In this document: positions 34,381 to 43,099 of the stretch, in pieces
How positions within the stretch are numbered: position 1 is the stretch's first letter
Layout of the letters: each line of letters starts with the position of its first letter
Source of the DNA: an uncultured Prevotellaceae bacterium
GTDB taxonomy: Bacteria > Bacteroidota > Bacteroidia > Bacteroidales > Muribaculaceae
Length of the DNA stretch: 64,000 nt
Assembly (NCBI GenBank): GCA_946409635.1
Contig: CAMJXD010000008.1
Span: 1 to 64,000 of the forward strand
Reading direction: 5' to 3'
Position numbers and translations under genes: made by a program
Notes under the pieces: generated by a model
The model's input: only the letters and a program-made list of their open reading frames with translations
What the model was told of the DNA's origin: nothing
Databases searched by the model: none

Positions 34381-36834
34381 TTATTCAAGCTCCACGACCG
34401 TGATACCCGCTCCGCCAAACTGTACATGCTCGTCACGATAACTCTTCACGCCGCCCACGCTCCTCAGGTACTCCCTGATGGCCACCTTCAACGCCCCGGT
34501 GCCAGTCCCGTGCAGGATACGCACCCGCTGGGCATTAAACTGGATGGCATCGTCTATGAAGTAGGTGATGGCCTGCAGGGCCTCGTCGGCACGCATGCCG
34601 CGAACGTCGATGTCGGGTTTGAAATTCAGCTGGCGAGTCCGTATCTCGTCGGTCGTGCTGCGGCTCAGCGATTCGGCCTTGGGCAGTTTTTCTTTGCGCA
34701 TCGTCCGCTCCACCTTGTCGGCCTCGATGCGCGTCTTGATGTTGCCAAAGGCCACCAGTGCATATTTCTCATCGATGCTGATGAGCGTCCCCACGGTAGT
34801 CGTTCCCTTGATCACCACGTTATCGCCGGCCTGTAGCGGTCGGCTCGCGGGTGCAGCGGGAGTGCGCTTGGACTTAGGCTGCTTTCGGCGTGGTTTATCC
34901 TTCGGCGTCAGCTCCTTCAGCCGAGTCGGGGCCTCGGGCTCCTCGGCGTTCAGCCGTTGCTTGAATTCATCAAGTTGCCGCCTCAGTTCCTTGGTCCGCT
35001 CTTTCTCGGCCTGCTGGTCGCGTATTTCCTTAATCGTCTTCTCAATCTGAGCATTGCTGCCTCTCAGGATTTCTTGCGCCTCCTCGCGTGCGTCATGGAT
35101 GATCTGGCGGTGCTCGGCCCTGATGTTGTCCAGGCGTTGGTCATAGGCCTCGATCATCTGGTCCAGGCGCTTCTCCTTGGCGCGCACTTCTTGACGCTTA
35201 TTCTCCCAGTAGCGGCGGTCGCGCACGATGTCCAGCAGGTACTTGTCCATGTTGATGTAGTCGCTGCCCACGATTTCACTGGCCTTGTCGATCACCTGCT
35301 GCGGCAGGCCGGTCTTGCGGGCAATCTCGATGGCAAACGAACTCCCGGGGTATCCCATCGACAGCTGGAACAACGGCTGCATGCGCTGCCTGTCATATAG
35401 CATCGCGCCGTTGACCACGCCATCGGTCTCGTCGGCAAAGTGTTTCAAGTTCTGGTAGTGCGTTGTCACCACACCCATCACGCGGTGCTCGTTCAGCTGT
35501 TCCAGGATTGACTGGGCGATAGCTCCGCCTATCTGAGGCTCGGTACCGCTGCCCATCTCGTCTATCAGGATCAACGACTGCTCGCCGCCCTTGGCCAGAA
35601 AGAGCTTCATGTTTTGCAGGTGGCTGCTATAGGTACTCAGGTCATTCTCGATGCTCTGCTGGTCGCCGATGTCTATAAAGATGTCATGGAATATACCCAT
35701 GTGCGAGTTGTCATGCACGGTGGGCAGCAGGCCACACTGCATCATGTATTGCACCACGCCCACGGTCTTCAGGCACACCGACTTGCCGCCGGCATTAGGG
35801 CCCGAGATCACCAGCACGCGGTCTCGCTTGTTCAGCGTGATATTCAGCGGCACCACGCTCTTGCCTTGGACACGCAGCGACATCATCAGCGCGGGATGTA
35901 TTGCATGATACCATTCCACCACGGGATGACGGTCCACGTGGCACATCTGGCCGCCCACGTCCTGGGCAAACAGCGCCTTGGCTCTGATGAAGTCCAGACG
36001 GCCCAGCGTCTCGAGCACCCCTTCCAGCTCAGGCAAGTGAGGTCTGATCTGGTCGGTCAATGCCGTCAGGATGCGTATGATCTCTCGTGCAATCTCGGCC
36101 TCGGTCTCGCGGATGCGGTTATTGGCTTCAACGATGGCTTCGGGCTCGATAAACACGGTCTTGCCAGTCGCACTCTCGTCGTGGACGATGCCGTGCACCT
36201 TGCGTTTGTTCATGGCGCTCACCGGCAATACCAGCCGTCCGTCGCGCAGCGATGGCTGGACGTCGGCATCCAGGATGCCGTCCTGCTTGCCCTGGGCGAT
36301 GATGCGCCTGAGCGTGCCGTTGATGCTGCTGGTCACGCGCGCTATCGACGTGCGCAGCTCCTGCAGCCGTGGCGACGCGGTATCCTTGATATTTCCAGCC
36401 TTGTCAAGCACGTGGCCGATGGCCGTCCCCAACTCGGGAAACGACTGCAGTCCCGCCGTCAGCTGCTTCAGCCGTGGATACGGAGACTCGCCGTCACCGC
36501 CGCTGGTGAAGAATCTCACCACCTGCCCCACGGTCTGCAACAAGCGCTGCAGGTCAAACAAGCGCTCGGCCGACAGAAACGTGCCCGGTGTCGACACCTC
36601 CTTGAGCACTACACGCAGGTCAAAGTAATAGCTCAACGGAAACTCCTTTCCCGTCTCGACAATCGACAGAAATTCGTTGGTCTCTTCCAGCCAGCCGATC
36701 ACCTCGTCGCGGCGTGTCGAGAAACGCAGCAGCGGCACGTGGGCAGTACCCAATTCGCTCACACAATGCCTCGCCAGTTCGTGCCTGATGGCATCAAAGC
36801 CTATCTTGGTCTCAAAGTTTGAGGGATAAATCAT
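34381..36834 (-). CDS. mutS2: Endonuclease MutS2
   Basis: 817 residues. ATPase Walker A ISGPNAGGKSVCLKTV, Walker B LILIDEMGSGTEP, the following TTHYQNLKHFA, a charged coiled coil (about 510-640), and the C-terminal Smr nuclease domain beginning DVRGMRADEALQAI with HGTGTGALK. MutS2 suppresses recombination and, in other bacteria, rescues collided ribosomes. The N-terminal MIYPSNFETKIGFD is typical. The -7 box TAATTTTG (36839-36846) lies so close to the ATG that the mRNA may have almost no leader. Confidence 0.96.
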   Translation of the reverse strand: MIYPSNFETKIGFDAIRHELARHCVSELGTAHVPLLRFSTRRDEVIGWLEETNEFLSIVETGKEFPLSYYFDLRVVLKEVSTPGTFLSAERLFDLQRLLQTVGQVVRFFTSGGDGESPYPRLKQLTAGLQSFPELGTAIGHVLDKAGNIKDTASPRLQELRTSIARVTSSINGTLRRIIAQGKQDGILDADVQPSLRDGRLVLPVSAMNKRKVHGIVHDESATGKTVFIEPEAIVEANNRIRETEAEIAREIIRILTALTDQIRPHLPELEGVLETLGRLDFIRAKALFAQDVGGQMCHVDRHPVVEWYHAIHPALMMSLRVQGKSVVPLNITLNKRDRVLVISGPNAGGKSVCLKTVGVVQYMMQCGLLPTVHDNSHMGIFHDIFIDIGDQQSIENDLSTYSSHLQNMKLFLAKGGEQSLILIDEMGSGTEPQIGGAIAQSILEQLNEHRVMGVVTTHYQNLKHFADETDGVVNGAMLYDRQRMQPLFQLSMGYPGSSFAIEIARKTGLPQQVIDKASEIVGSDYINMDKYLLDIVRDRRYWENKRQEVRAKEKRLDQMIEAYDQRLDNIRAEHRQIIHDAREEAQEILRGSNAQIEKTIKEIRDQQAEKERTKELRRQLDEFKQRLNAEEPEAPTRLKELTPKDKPRRKQPKSKRTPAAPASRPLQAGDNVVIKGTTTVGTLISIDEKYALVAFGNIKTRIEADKVERTMRKEKLPKAESLSRSTTDEIRTRQLNFKPDIDVRGMRADEALQAITYFIDDAIQFNAQRVRILHGTGTGALKVAIREYLRSVGGVKSYRDEHVQFGGAGITVVELE

Positions 36835-36838
36835 ACCA

Positions 36839-36846
36839 CAAAATTA
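36839..36846 (-). promoter_or_regulatory. -7 box of mutS2, immediately before the start codon
   Basis: TAATTTTG on the minus strand, only 4 nt before the ATG at 36834. If used, transcription would begin at or inside the start codon region (leaderless). Confidence 0.35.
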
Positions 36847-36853
36847 GTCATTT

Positions 36854-36991
36854 TTCGTGATTCAACGAAATATTTGTATATTTGCGGTCAAATAGGGAAA
36901 TTTAGCTTATATAATCATCAATCAAATCTTATCTGTCTGATTCATGAAAAAATTCAGTGTCCTTCGTGCCAACACGAAGGACACTTTTTTT
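36854..36991 (+). ncRNA. Candidate small RNA: promoter and intrinsic terminator without a gene
   Basis: TTCG (36854-36857), 19 nt, TATATTTG (36877-36884) form a promoter; about 70 nt later a perfect 12-bp stem, GTGTCCTTCGTG / CACGAAGGACAC (36957-36984), is followed by seven T. The expected RNA is about 100 nt (about 36891-36991). The C1 peptidase gene has its own -7 box at 37044, beyond the terminator. A 44-codon frame starting at 36943 reads through the terminator and is not convincing. Confidence 0.5.
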
Positions 36992-37109
36992 GATTTCATG
37001 CAATTTTATTACCCCAAATCGCAATGGATAAAAAAATATTATGTACATTTGCGAGTTATAACACCGGAAATCCATTAACCAATTCATTTTATAACTAACA
37101 CATTTATTT

Positions 37110-38315
37110 ATGAAGAAATTATTTTTAGCATTGCTCGCTTCGGCCATCGCAATCAACGTCATGGCCGACGACAAGGTGGTTATCCCCGACAGCACTGGTT
37201 TCAAGTTCACCGACACCAAGGTCATCCGTCACACTCCCGTCAAGGACCAGAACAAGTCCGGCACGTGCTGGTGCTACTCCACCAACTCTTTCTTTGAGGA
37301 TGAGATTCTCCGCATCACCGGCAAGGAGGTTCACCTCAGCGAGGGTTTCGTAGTCAACCACTGCTACTACGACAAGGCCATCAAGTACATCCGCATGGAT
37401 GGTGAAATCAACTTCGCCGAGGGCGGTGCCGCCGAGGACGTGCCCTACGTTTGGCGCAACTATGGTATGGTCCCCAATGATGTCTACACTGGCATGACCT
37501 ATGGCGACAAGAAGTTCGACACCAGCGAGCTCACAGCCCTGCTCAGTGGCTATGTCGGAACCATCAACAAGAAGAGCCTCAAGAAGCTCACTCCCGCTTG
37601 GAAGGACGGTCTGCAGGCCATCCTCGACAGCTACATGGGCAAGATGCCCGAAACCTTCGTCTATGAGGGCAAGACCTGGACTCCCCAGACTTGGGCTGCC
37701 AGCCTCGGCATCAACCTCGACGACTATGTGCCCATCTGCTCGTTCAGCCACCACCCCTACTATCAGCCCTTCATCCTCGAGGTGGCTGACAACTGGCTCT
37801 GGTCCAGCTATCAGAACGTTCCCATCGATGAGCTCATGGAGATTGCCAACTATGCCATCGACAACGGCTACACCATGGCTTGGGGTGCCGACGTCAGCGA
37901 GAAGGGATTCAAGTGGCGCAACGGTTATGCCATCCTTCCCGTCAAGAAGGATGTGCCCGATGCAGCCGGCACCGACATGGCTCGCTGGGCTCAGCTCACC
38001 GACCGCGACCGCGAGGCCGAGCTTTGGGACATCAAGGGCCCGGTTAAGGAGCAGTGGGTTACCCAGGAGGAGCGCCAGGAGATGTTCGACAACAAGGAGA
38101 CCACCGACGACCACGGCATGGTAATCATGGGCAAGGCCGTTGACCAGGAAGGCAACAAATACTTCAAGGTACAGAACAGCTGGGACACCAACCAGCTCTA
38201 CGACGGCTACTTCTACTGCAGCGAAGCCTTCTTCCGCGCCAAGACCATGAACATCCTCGTCCACAAGGATGCTATCCCCGCCAAGATCGCCAAGAAGATG
38301 GGCATCAAGAAGTAA
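37110..38315 (+). CDS. C1-family peptidase (aminopeptidase C / bleomycin-hydrolase-like), secreted
   Basis: 401 residues with an N-terminal signal peptide (MKKLFLALLASAIAINVMAD). Papain-like active site: Cys53 in KSGTCWCYST, His in DDHGMVIMGKA, Asn in KVQNSWDTN. The order and insertions match PepC/bleomycin hydrolase rather than simple papain. The signal peptide makes it periplasmic or exported, unlike cytoplasmic PepC. A TACATTTG at 37044-37051 is the likely -7 box. RidA follows after an intergenic repeat. Confidence 0.9.
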   Translation: MKKLFLALLASAIAINVMADDKVVIPDSTGFKFTDTKVIRHTPVKDQNKSGTCWCYSTNSFFEDEILRITGKEVHLSEGFVVNHCYYDKAIKYIRMDGEINFAEGGAAEDVPYVWRNYGMVPNDVYTGMTYGDKKFDTSELTALLSGYVGTINKKSLKKLTPAWKDGLQAILDSYMGKMPETFVYEGKTWTPQTWAASLGINLDDYVPICSFSHHPYYQPFILEVADNWLWSSYQNVPIDELMEIANYAIDNGYTMAWGADVSEKGFKWRNGYAILPVKKDVPDAAGTDMARWAQLTDRDREAELWDIKGPVKEQWVTQEERQEMFDNKETTDDHGMVIMGKAVDQEGNKYFKVQNSWDTNQLYDGYFYCSEAFFRAKTMNILVHKDAIPAKIAKKMGIKK

Positions 38316-38330
38316 TAAACCAATAATTTG

Positions 38331-38400
38331 TTTTCAGATGTCAGTTGAATGCGGATGCGCTGACAACTGAAAACTGAAAACTGAAAACTAAAAACTGATA
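38331..38400 (+). repeat. ACTGAAA-rich intergenic repeat element, copy 2
   Basis: TTTTCAGATGTCAGTT, then GAATGCGGATGC (38347-38358), then GCTGACAACTGAAAACTGAA and further ACTGAAA units. Same plan and same 12-nt core as the copy at 13964-14037. TGTCAG and CTGACA are inverse, so the centre can fold. It ends 5 nt before the ridA ATG. Confidence 0.75.
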
Positions 38401-38405
38401 ATACA

Positions 38406-38783
38406 ATGAAAGCATTAAACACCGACAAGGCTCCCGCAGCCATTGGACCCTACAGCCAGGCTATACGCTCTGGTAATCTTGTGTTCGTTTCTGGACAGCT
38501 TCCCATCATTCCCGAGACTGGCGCCTTCCCCGAGGGCGGCGTACAGGAGCAGACCCACCAGAGCCTCAAGAACGCCCGTGCCATCCTGCAGAGCGAGGGA
38601 CTTGACCTTAACAACGTGGTCAAAACAACTGTTTTCCTCAGCGACATTGCCAACTTTGGCCCCATGAACGAGGTTTACGCCGAGTACTTCTCAGCGCCCT
38701 ATCCCGCTCGTTGCGCATTCGCCGTCAAGGACCTCCCCAAGGGAGCACTCGTCGAGATTGAACTCATCGCCGAGGCCAACTGA
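38406..38783 (+). CDS. ridA: Enamine/imine deaminase RidA
   Basis: 125 residues, the normal family length. Typical motifs: APAAIGPYSQAI near the N-terminus, FVSGQLPIIPETG, and the catalytic Arg in APYPARCAFAVKDLPKGALV with a terminal EIELIAEA. It clears 2-aminoacrylate and other reactive imines made by PLP enzymes. It follows the C1 peptidase by 90 nt and ends at a terminator. Confidence 0.96.
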   Translation: MKALNTDKAPAAIGPYSQAIRSGNLVFVSGQLPIIPETGAFPEGGVQEQTHQSLKNARAILQSEGLDLNNVVKTTVFLSDIANFGPMNEVYAEYFSAPYPARCAFAVKDLPKGALVEIELIAEAN

Positions 38784-38809
38784 CACATCGTTCAACACCA
38801 TCATTATGA

Positions 38810-38844
38810 GTGGAGGAGACACACCATCTCCCCCACTTTTTTTT
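38810..38844 (+). terminator. Terminator of ridA
   Basis: GTGGAGGAGA (from 38810) pairs with TCTCCCCCAC (to about 38836), one mismatch, followed by eight T. Confidence 0.85.
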
Positions 38845-38957
38845 ACTATTGGTATGCGGAGGAAAGGGCTACACATGACCAACGCTTGAAGAGGGCCAAT
38901 AGGCGCCCGAATCAAGCGATTTGTTATGATAACCCGGCGACAATAGAAAAAATGTAT

Positions 38958-38965
38958 TATCTTTG
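38958..38965 (+). promoter_or_regulatory. -7 box of gpmI
   Basis: TATCTTTG, 49 nt before the first Met of gpmI. A TTTG at 38920 is too far (34 nt) to be a standard -33. Confidence 0.4.
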
Positions 38966-39014
38966 CACTCGCATTTACTAATCAGGTTTAATAATTCAAA
39001 TAGGTAAGACTTAA

Positions 39015-40544
39015 ATGATTATGGCAAAGAAAGCTTTATTAATGATACTCGACGGTTGGGGCGAGGGACCCAAGGGCCACAGCAACGCTATCTATAGCAC
39101 GCCTACCCCTTACCTTGACTTCCTGCGCAATGCCTACCCGCACAGCACACTCCGTGCCTGTGGTGAAGATGTCGGGCTCCCCGACGGACAGATGGGCAAC
39201 AGCGAGGTCGGACACTTGAACATCGGTGGCGGACGCGTGGTTTATCAGGACCTGGTCAAGATCAACAATAGCATCAAGGATGGTTCCATTCTCAACAACC
39301 CCGAGATTGTCAACGCCTATACCTATGCCAGGGACAACAACAAGGCCCTGCACATTATGGGCCTCACCAGCACCGGCGGCGTTCACAGCTCTCAGGACCA
39401 CCTCATGGCCCTTTGTGACATCGCCAAGCAGTACGGCCTCGAGAAAGTGTTCATCCACTGCTTCATGGATGGACGTGACACCGACCCCGAGAGTGGCAAG
39501 GGATTTGTTTCTCAAGTGATTGAACACTGCAGTCACAGCGCAGGCACTGTAGCGACCGTTATCGGGCGTTACTATGCCATGGACCGCAACAACAACTGGG
39601 ACCGCATTAAGGTCGCCTACGACATGCTCACCGCGGGTATCGGCAAGGCCAGCGACGATATGGCCCGTGCCATTCAGGAGTCATACGACGAGGGCGTGAC
39701 CGACGAGTTCATCAAGCCCATCGTCAACAACACGGTTGACGCTCGCATCCAGCAGGGCGATGTCGTGATTTTCTTCAACTTCCGCAACGACCGCGCCAAG
39801 CAGATTACCATCGCCCTCACTCAGGAAGACAAGCCCGAGCACGGCATGCAGGTTATCCCTGATTTGCAATACTACTGCATGACGCCCTACGACCCCACCT
39901 TCAAGGGCATGCACATTCTCTTCCCCAAAGAGAACGTCGACAACACGCTGTCCGAGTACCTGGCCAGCCAAGGCATGAAACAGCTCCACATTGCCGAGAC
40001 CGAGAAGTATGCCCACGTGACTTTCTTCTTCAGCGGTGGTCGCGAACAGCCCTTTGACGGCGAGGATCGCATCCTCGTGCCTTCACCCGATGTGGCAACC
40101 TATGACCTCAAGCCCGAGATGAGCGCCTATGAGGTGCGCGACAAGCTGGTGGCAGCCATTCGTGAGAATAAGTACGACTTTATCGTCGTGAATTATGCCA
40201 ACGGTGACATGGTGGGACACACGGGCGTGTATGATGCCATCTGCAAGGCGGTCAAGGCCGTCGATCGGTGTGTACACGACACCGTCGAGGCTGCCAGGGC
40301 AACGGGCTATGAAGTCATCATCATCGCCGACCACGGCAATGCCGACCACGCCATCAACTCCGACGGCACCGCCAACACGGCTCACTCGCTCAACCCCGTT
40401 CCCATCATCTATGTCACCGAGGATCCCGAGCTCATTATCAACTCTGGCCGTCTTGCCGACGTTGCGCCCAGCATCCTCCAGATCATGGGTCTCCCACAAC
40501 CTCCCCAAATGACTGGACACGGCTTGATCGATACAACAAAGTAG
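39015..40544 (+). CDS. gpmI: 2,3-bisphosphoglycerate-independent phosphoglycerate mutase
   Basis: 509 residues. Converts 3- to 2-phosphoglycerate using two manganese ions. The N-terminus [14 protein letters not shown] supplies the first metal Asp, the phospho-Ser lies in [16 protein letters not shown], then [24 protein letters not shown] and the late metal motif [11 protein letters not shown]. Two Met codons (MIM) precede AKKALL; the third residue could be the real start. Monocistronic between the ridA terminator and a 25-bp palindromic terminator. Confidence 0.97.
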   Translation: MIMAKKALLMILDGWGEGPKGHSNAIYSTPTPYLDFLRNAYPHSTLRACGEDVGLPDGQMGNSEVGHLNIGGGRVVYQDLVKINNSIKDGSILNNPEIVNAYTYARDNNKALHIMGLTSTGGVHSSQDHLMALCDIAKQYGLEKVFIHCFMDGRDTDPESGKGFVSQVIEHCSHSAGTVATVIGRYYAMDRNNNWDRIKVAYDMLTAGIGKASDDMARAIQESYDEGVTDEFIKPIVNNTVDARIQQGDVVIFFNFRNDRAKQITIALTQEDKPEHGMQVIPDLQYYCMTPYDPTFKGMHILFPKENVDNTLSEYLASQGMKQLHIAETEKYAHVTFFFSGGREQPFDGEDRILVPSPDVATYDLKPEMSAYEVRDKLVAAIRENKYDFIVVNYANGDMVGHTGVYDAICKAVKAVDRCVHDTVEAARATGYEVIIIADHGNADHAINSDGTANTAHSLNPVPIIYVTEDPELIINSGRLADVAPSILQIMGLPQPPQMTGHGLIDTTK

Positions 40545-40568
40545 ACACTTATCATTCAATAAGCTACA

Positions 40569-40621
40569 GAATAAATGAATCACGGTACACAAGCAGCTTG
40601 TGTACCGTGATTCATTTATTC
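40569..40621. terminator. Bidirectional terminator, perfect 25-bp stem
   Basis: Arm 40569-40593 is perfectly complementary to 40597-40621 with a 3-nt loop (CAG). It lies between the convergent gpmI and first subtilase genes. AT-rich outer ends serve as T-runs in both directions. Confidence 0.9.
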
Positions 40622-40639
40622 CCAAATAGGCGCTATCTA

Positions 40640-42874
40640 TCAGTGAATGATCGTGTTGACCAGCATGATGACATCCTGAATCGTAATCCTTCCGTTTTGG
40701 TCAATATCGGCTGCCTTTTCAACAAAAGTGGTAGTCATTGTATTCGTCAACAGGTAGTTGACCAGGTCGGTAATATCGATGATATTTACTCGACCGTCGC
40801 CATTCACGTCGCCTAACTCAAAAGGGGGCTCTACCGACCTGAGCACATATTGCAACCCTGCCATAGCATCAATTTTTCCGTTCGGACCGAATCTTAGACG
40901 ATTCACTCCCGTGGTGTAGCTGTCCTTGATTGCGGTTTCGGCCATGATGTGCTTGATCTGAGATACCGACAACTGCGGGTTGGCCTGAAGCCACAGTGCT
41001 ATAATGCCGGCTACTGTCGGGGCGGCCATCGAAGTGCCGCTCATCACTCCCCAGTAGCTGCCTTCATACTGCATTACGGTGCTGGCACTGCCACGGGCAA
41101 AATAGGAGTAACGGCTTCCGGCTGCGACGACATTGACACCTGGAGCGCATATCGTCGGCAATGCCTCTCCAGTGGGGCCGGCACCAGCAATCTGGTAACT
41201 CGAGAACGACGCGATATCACCCATGATTACCGACGTGTCGATCACCTGACGGCCCAGACCCAGGCTATAATAACTGTTGCGGGCAGTATAAGCGCCAGCC
41301 GATATGGTTGAGTCGCCGACGGCATACGTCCCGATGCAGCATGAGTCACTAGGCACCGAATAGAAATCATGTATGCGCTCGCCGTTCATGTCAATAATGG
41401 GCAAGCTGGTGTAACCAAACCGCGACCCGGTATTGCAGGCCCAAGCATCGATATGGCAGGCCGACGAGGAGCGGGGATATATGCTCATGCCTATCGCATA
41501 GCGGCTTTGCTTGACTCCGCCCACTTGGGTATATTTACTGCATAACAAGTTGTGCAGCGTGACTTCCAGGTGATATTTCCTGCCGGCCGAGGCAAACAAT
41601 GTCTCGGCCGACACATAGCCTACGCTGTCCAACGAGTGGCACAGGTAATAGCCGCCCAGGTCCTTGGCATATATCTTGTTGTTCTTGGACAACTCCTCGG
41701 TTTCCCAAACGACCTCTCCAGTTTTCAGGTCCACGATATGAAACTTGTAGTATAGATTGATATTCTCTTTCCTGATCCACATGTCGGAGATGATGCCACC
41801 GTAATAATACGTCGAGTCACCTCCCAGGCTGTTACGGCACTTGAACATCAGGTTCATGGGTGATTCAGCCGATGACACCTTGTGACTATAGGAATATCGG
41901 GAACCGTCATTGCCGGCCGAGATGACAAAGATGCGGCCCGGACCGGAAGTCTGATTCACCACCCTTGACAGGTAGTCCTTGCCGTCGTGCTGACCATTAG
42001 GCGTGCTCACGCTCAGGCTCATCACACAGGGCTGGCCCACGCTGTCGGCATAGCTGTCGATGTATCTCACGCAGTTAGCGACTTCTACTGCCGACATGCT
42101 ACCGTCAAGAACGCTAACGGCACACAACACGATGTCGGATCCTGGAGCCATGCCACCATATCCGTTCACGTGCGATCCGGCGGCGATGCTTGAGGTGTGC
42201 GTGCCGTGGGTCGAGTTGTTGCTGTCCGTTGTGAGCAATTGAATCTCATTGTTCATGAACACCGATCCGGGCAGCCTGATGATCTTATTATAGTTGGCCT
42301 TGTGACCGCTGTTGTCACGTGTGTGATATACCCTCACAATGCGTGACTTAGTGGGATCCTCGTTTGACCTGAACGCTCGGTGCTGGAAGTCAAAACCCAC
42401 GTCAATCACCCCGACGATGACACCACTGCCGTCAAAATTCTGCCAGATTCCATATTGCTGGGCATTCAATACTTGGTCGGTATGGGTCACACGCATGGTC
42501 GTGTCTGTACACAACGCCAGGCGACGGCTGATCTCCACATCGGTCACGCCGGCAACTCGGCACACATCGGTAAGCTTGTCCACCGGTATCTGAGCAGTAA
42601 CAAACCCGTCAAACCTGCTGTTGATAATGACTCCTGCGCGGCTCAGGCTATTCAGCACCAGGTCGTTCTCAACAGCAATAAAGGCATCAACCATGTCGAC
42701 GCCATCCACATTATAAGGGGGCATGAAACGCAGCGATGACTCCGATTGACGGAATTCAGCACTGTAGCTCTGCTCTTCCAAAAACTGCTTGACTGTCACA
42801 GGCAAGAGTCCCTGAGCATTCATGCCTAGCACCGCTAGAGACATCAGCAAGAGGCTATAACACAGTTTTCTCAT
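40640..42874 (-). CDS. Subtilisin-like S8 serine protease with C-terminal dockerin-like repeats (copy 1)
   Basis: 744 residues: signal peptide (1-20), an inhibitor/propeptide-like region (about 55-125, GFVTAQIPVDKLTDVCRVAG), then the S8 domain with Asp158 (GVIDVGFDF), His223 (STHGTH), Asn322 (SAGNDG) and Ser615 (SGTSMAAP). A 150-residue beta insertion (about 340-560) separates the last two. The tail carries two dockerin-like calcium-binding repeats: GDVNGDGRVNIIDITDLVNY and, more degenerate, AADIDQNGRITIQDVIMLVN. It should be exported and degrade extracellular protein. It has its own -7 box (TAATTTTG, 42897-42904) and is separated from copy 2 by 225 nt. Confidence 0.9.
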   Translation of the reverse strand: MRKLCYSLLLMSLAVLGMNAQGLLPVTVKQFLEEQSYSAEFRQSESSLRFMPPYNVDGVDMVDAFIAVENDLVLNSLSRAGVIINSRFDGFVTAQIPVDKLTDVCRVAGVTDVEISRRLALCTDTTMRVTHTDQVLNAQQYGIWQNFDGSGVIVGVIDVGFDFQHRAFRSNEDPTKSRIVRVYHTRDNSGHKANYNKIIRLPGSVFMNNEIQLLTTDSNNSTHGTHTSSIAAGSHVNGYGGMAPGSDIVLCAVSVLDGSMSAVEVANCVRYIDSYADSVGQPCVMSLSVSTPNGQHDGKDYLSRVVNQTSGPGRIFVISAGNDGSRYSYSHKVSSAESPMNLMFKCRNSLGGDSTYYYGGIISDMWIRKENINLYYKFHIVDLKTGEVVWETEELSKNNKIYAKDLGGYYLCHSLDSVGYVSAETLFASAGRKYHLEVTLHNLLCSKYTQVGGVKQSRYAIGMSIYPRSSSACHIDAWACNTGSRFGYTSLPIIDMNGERIHDFYSVPSDSCCIGTYAVGDSTISAGAYTARNSYYSLGLGRQVIDTSVIMGDIASFSSYQIAGAGPTGEALPTICAPGVNVVAAGSRYSYFARGSASTVMQYEGSYWGVMSGTSMAAPTVAGIIALWLQANPQLSVSQIKHIMAETAIKDSYTTGVNRLRFGPNGKIDAMAGLQYVLRSVEPPFELGDVNGDGRVNIIDITDLVNYLLTNTMTTTFVEKAADIDQNGRITIQDVIMLVNTIIH

Positions 42875-43035
42875 ATCTTTGAAGTAATTATTTTTGCAAA
42901 ATTATATCAAAACTGCCATATCTGCCGCACATTTGATTGCCAAAAATTCTTAAATTGAAGTAAATGATTAACAACACATTGCAGCACATGACACTTATCA
43001 GCACCAATAGGAGTGTCCATCGTTCCATTTTTAAA

Positions 43036-43078
43036 GCAAGGACGCCAGCCTTCATTTCGGTCGGCGTCGGCGTCCTGC
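43036..43078 (-). terminator. Hairpin after subtilase copy 2
   Basis: On the minus strand GCAGGACGCC pairs with GGCGTCCTTGC across about 22 nt that themselves can pair (GACGCCGAC), then CTTTAAAAATGG follows. It sits 22 nt past the copy 2 stop codon. Confidence 0.5.
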
Positions 43079-43099
43079 TGAGGATAATATGTCTTGATG

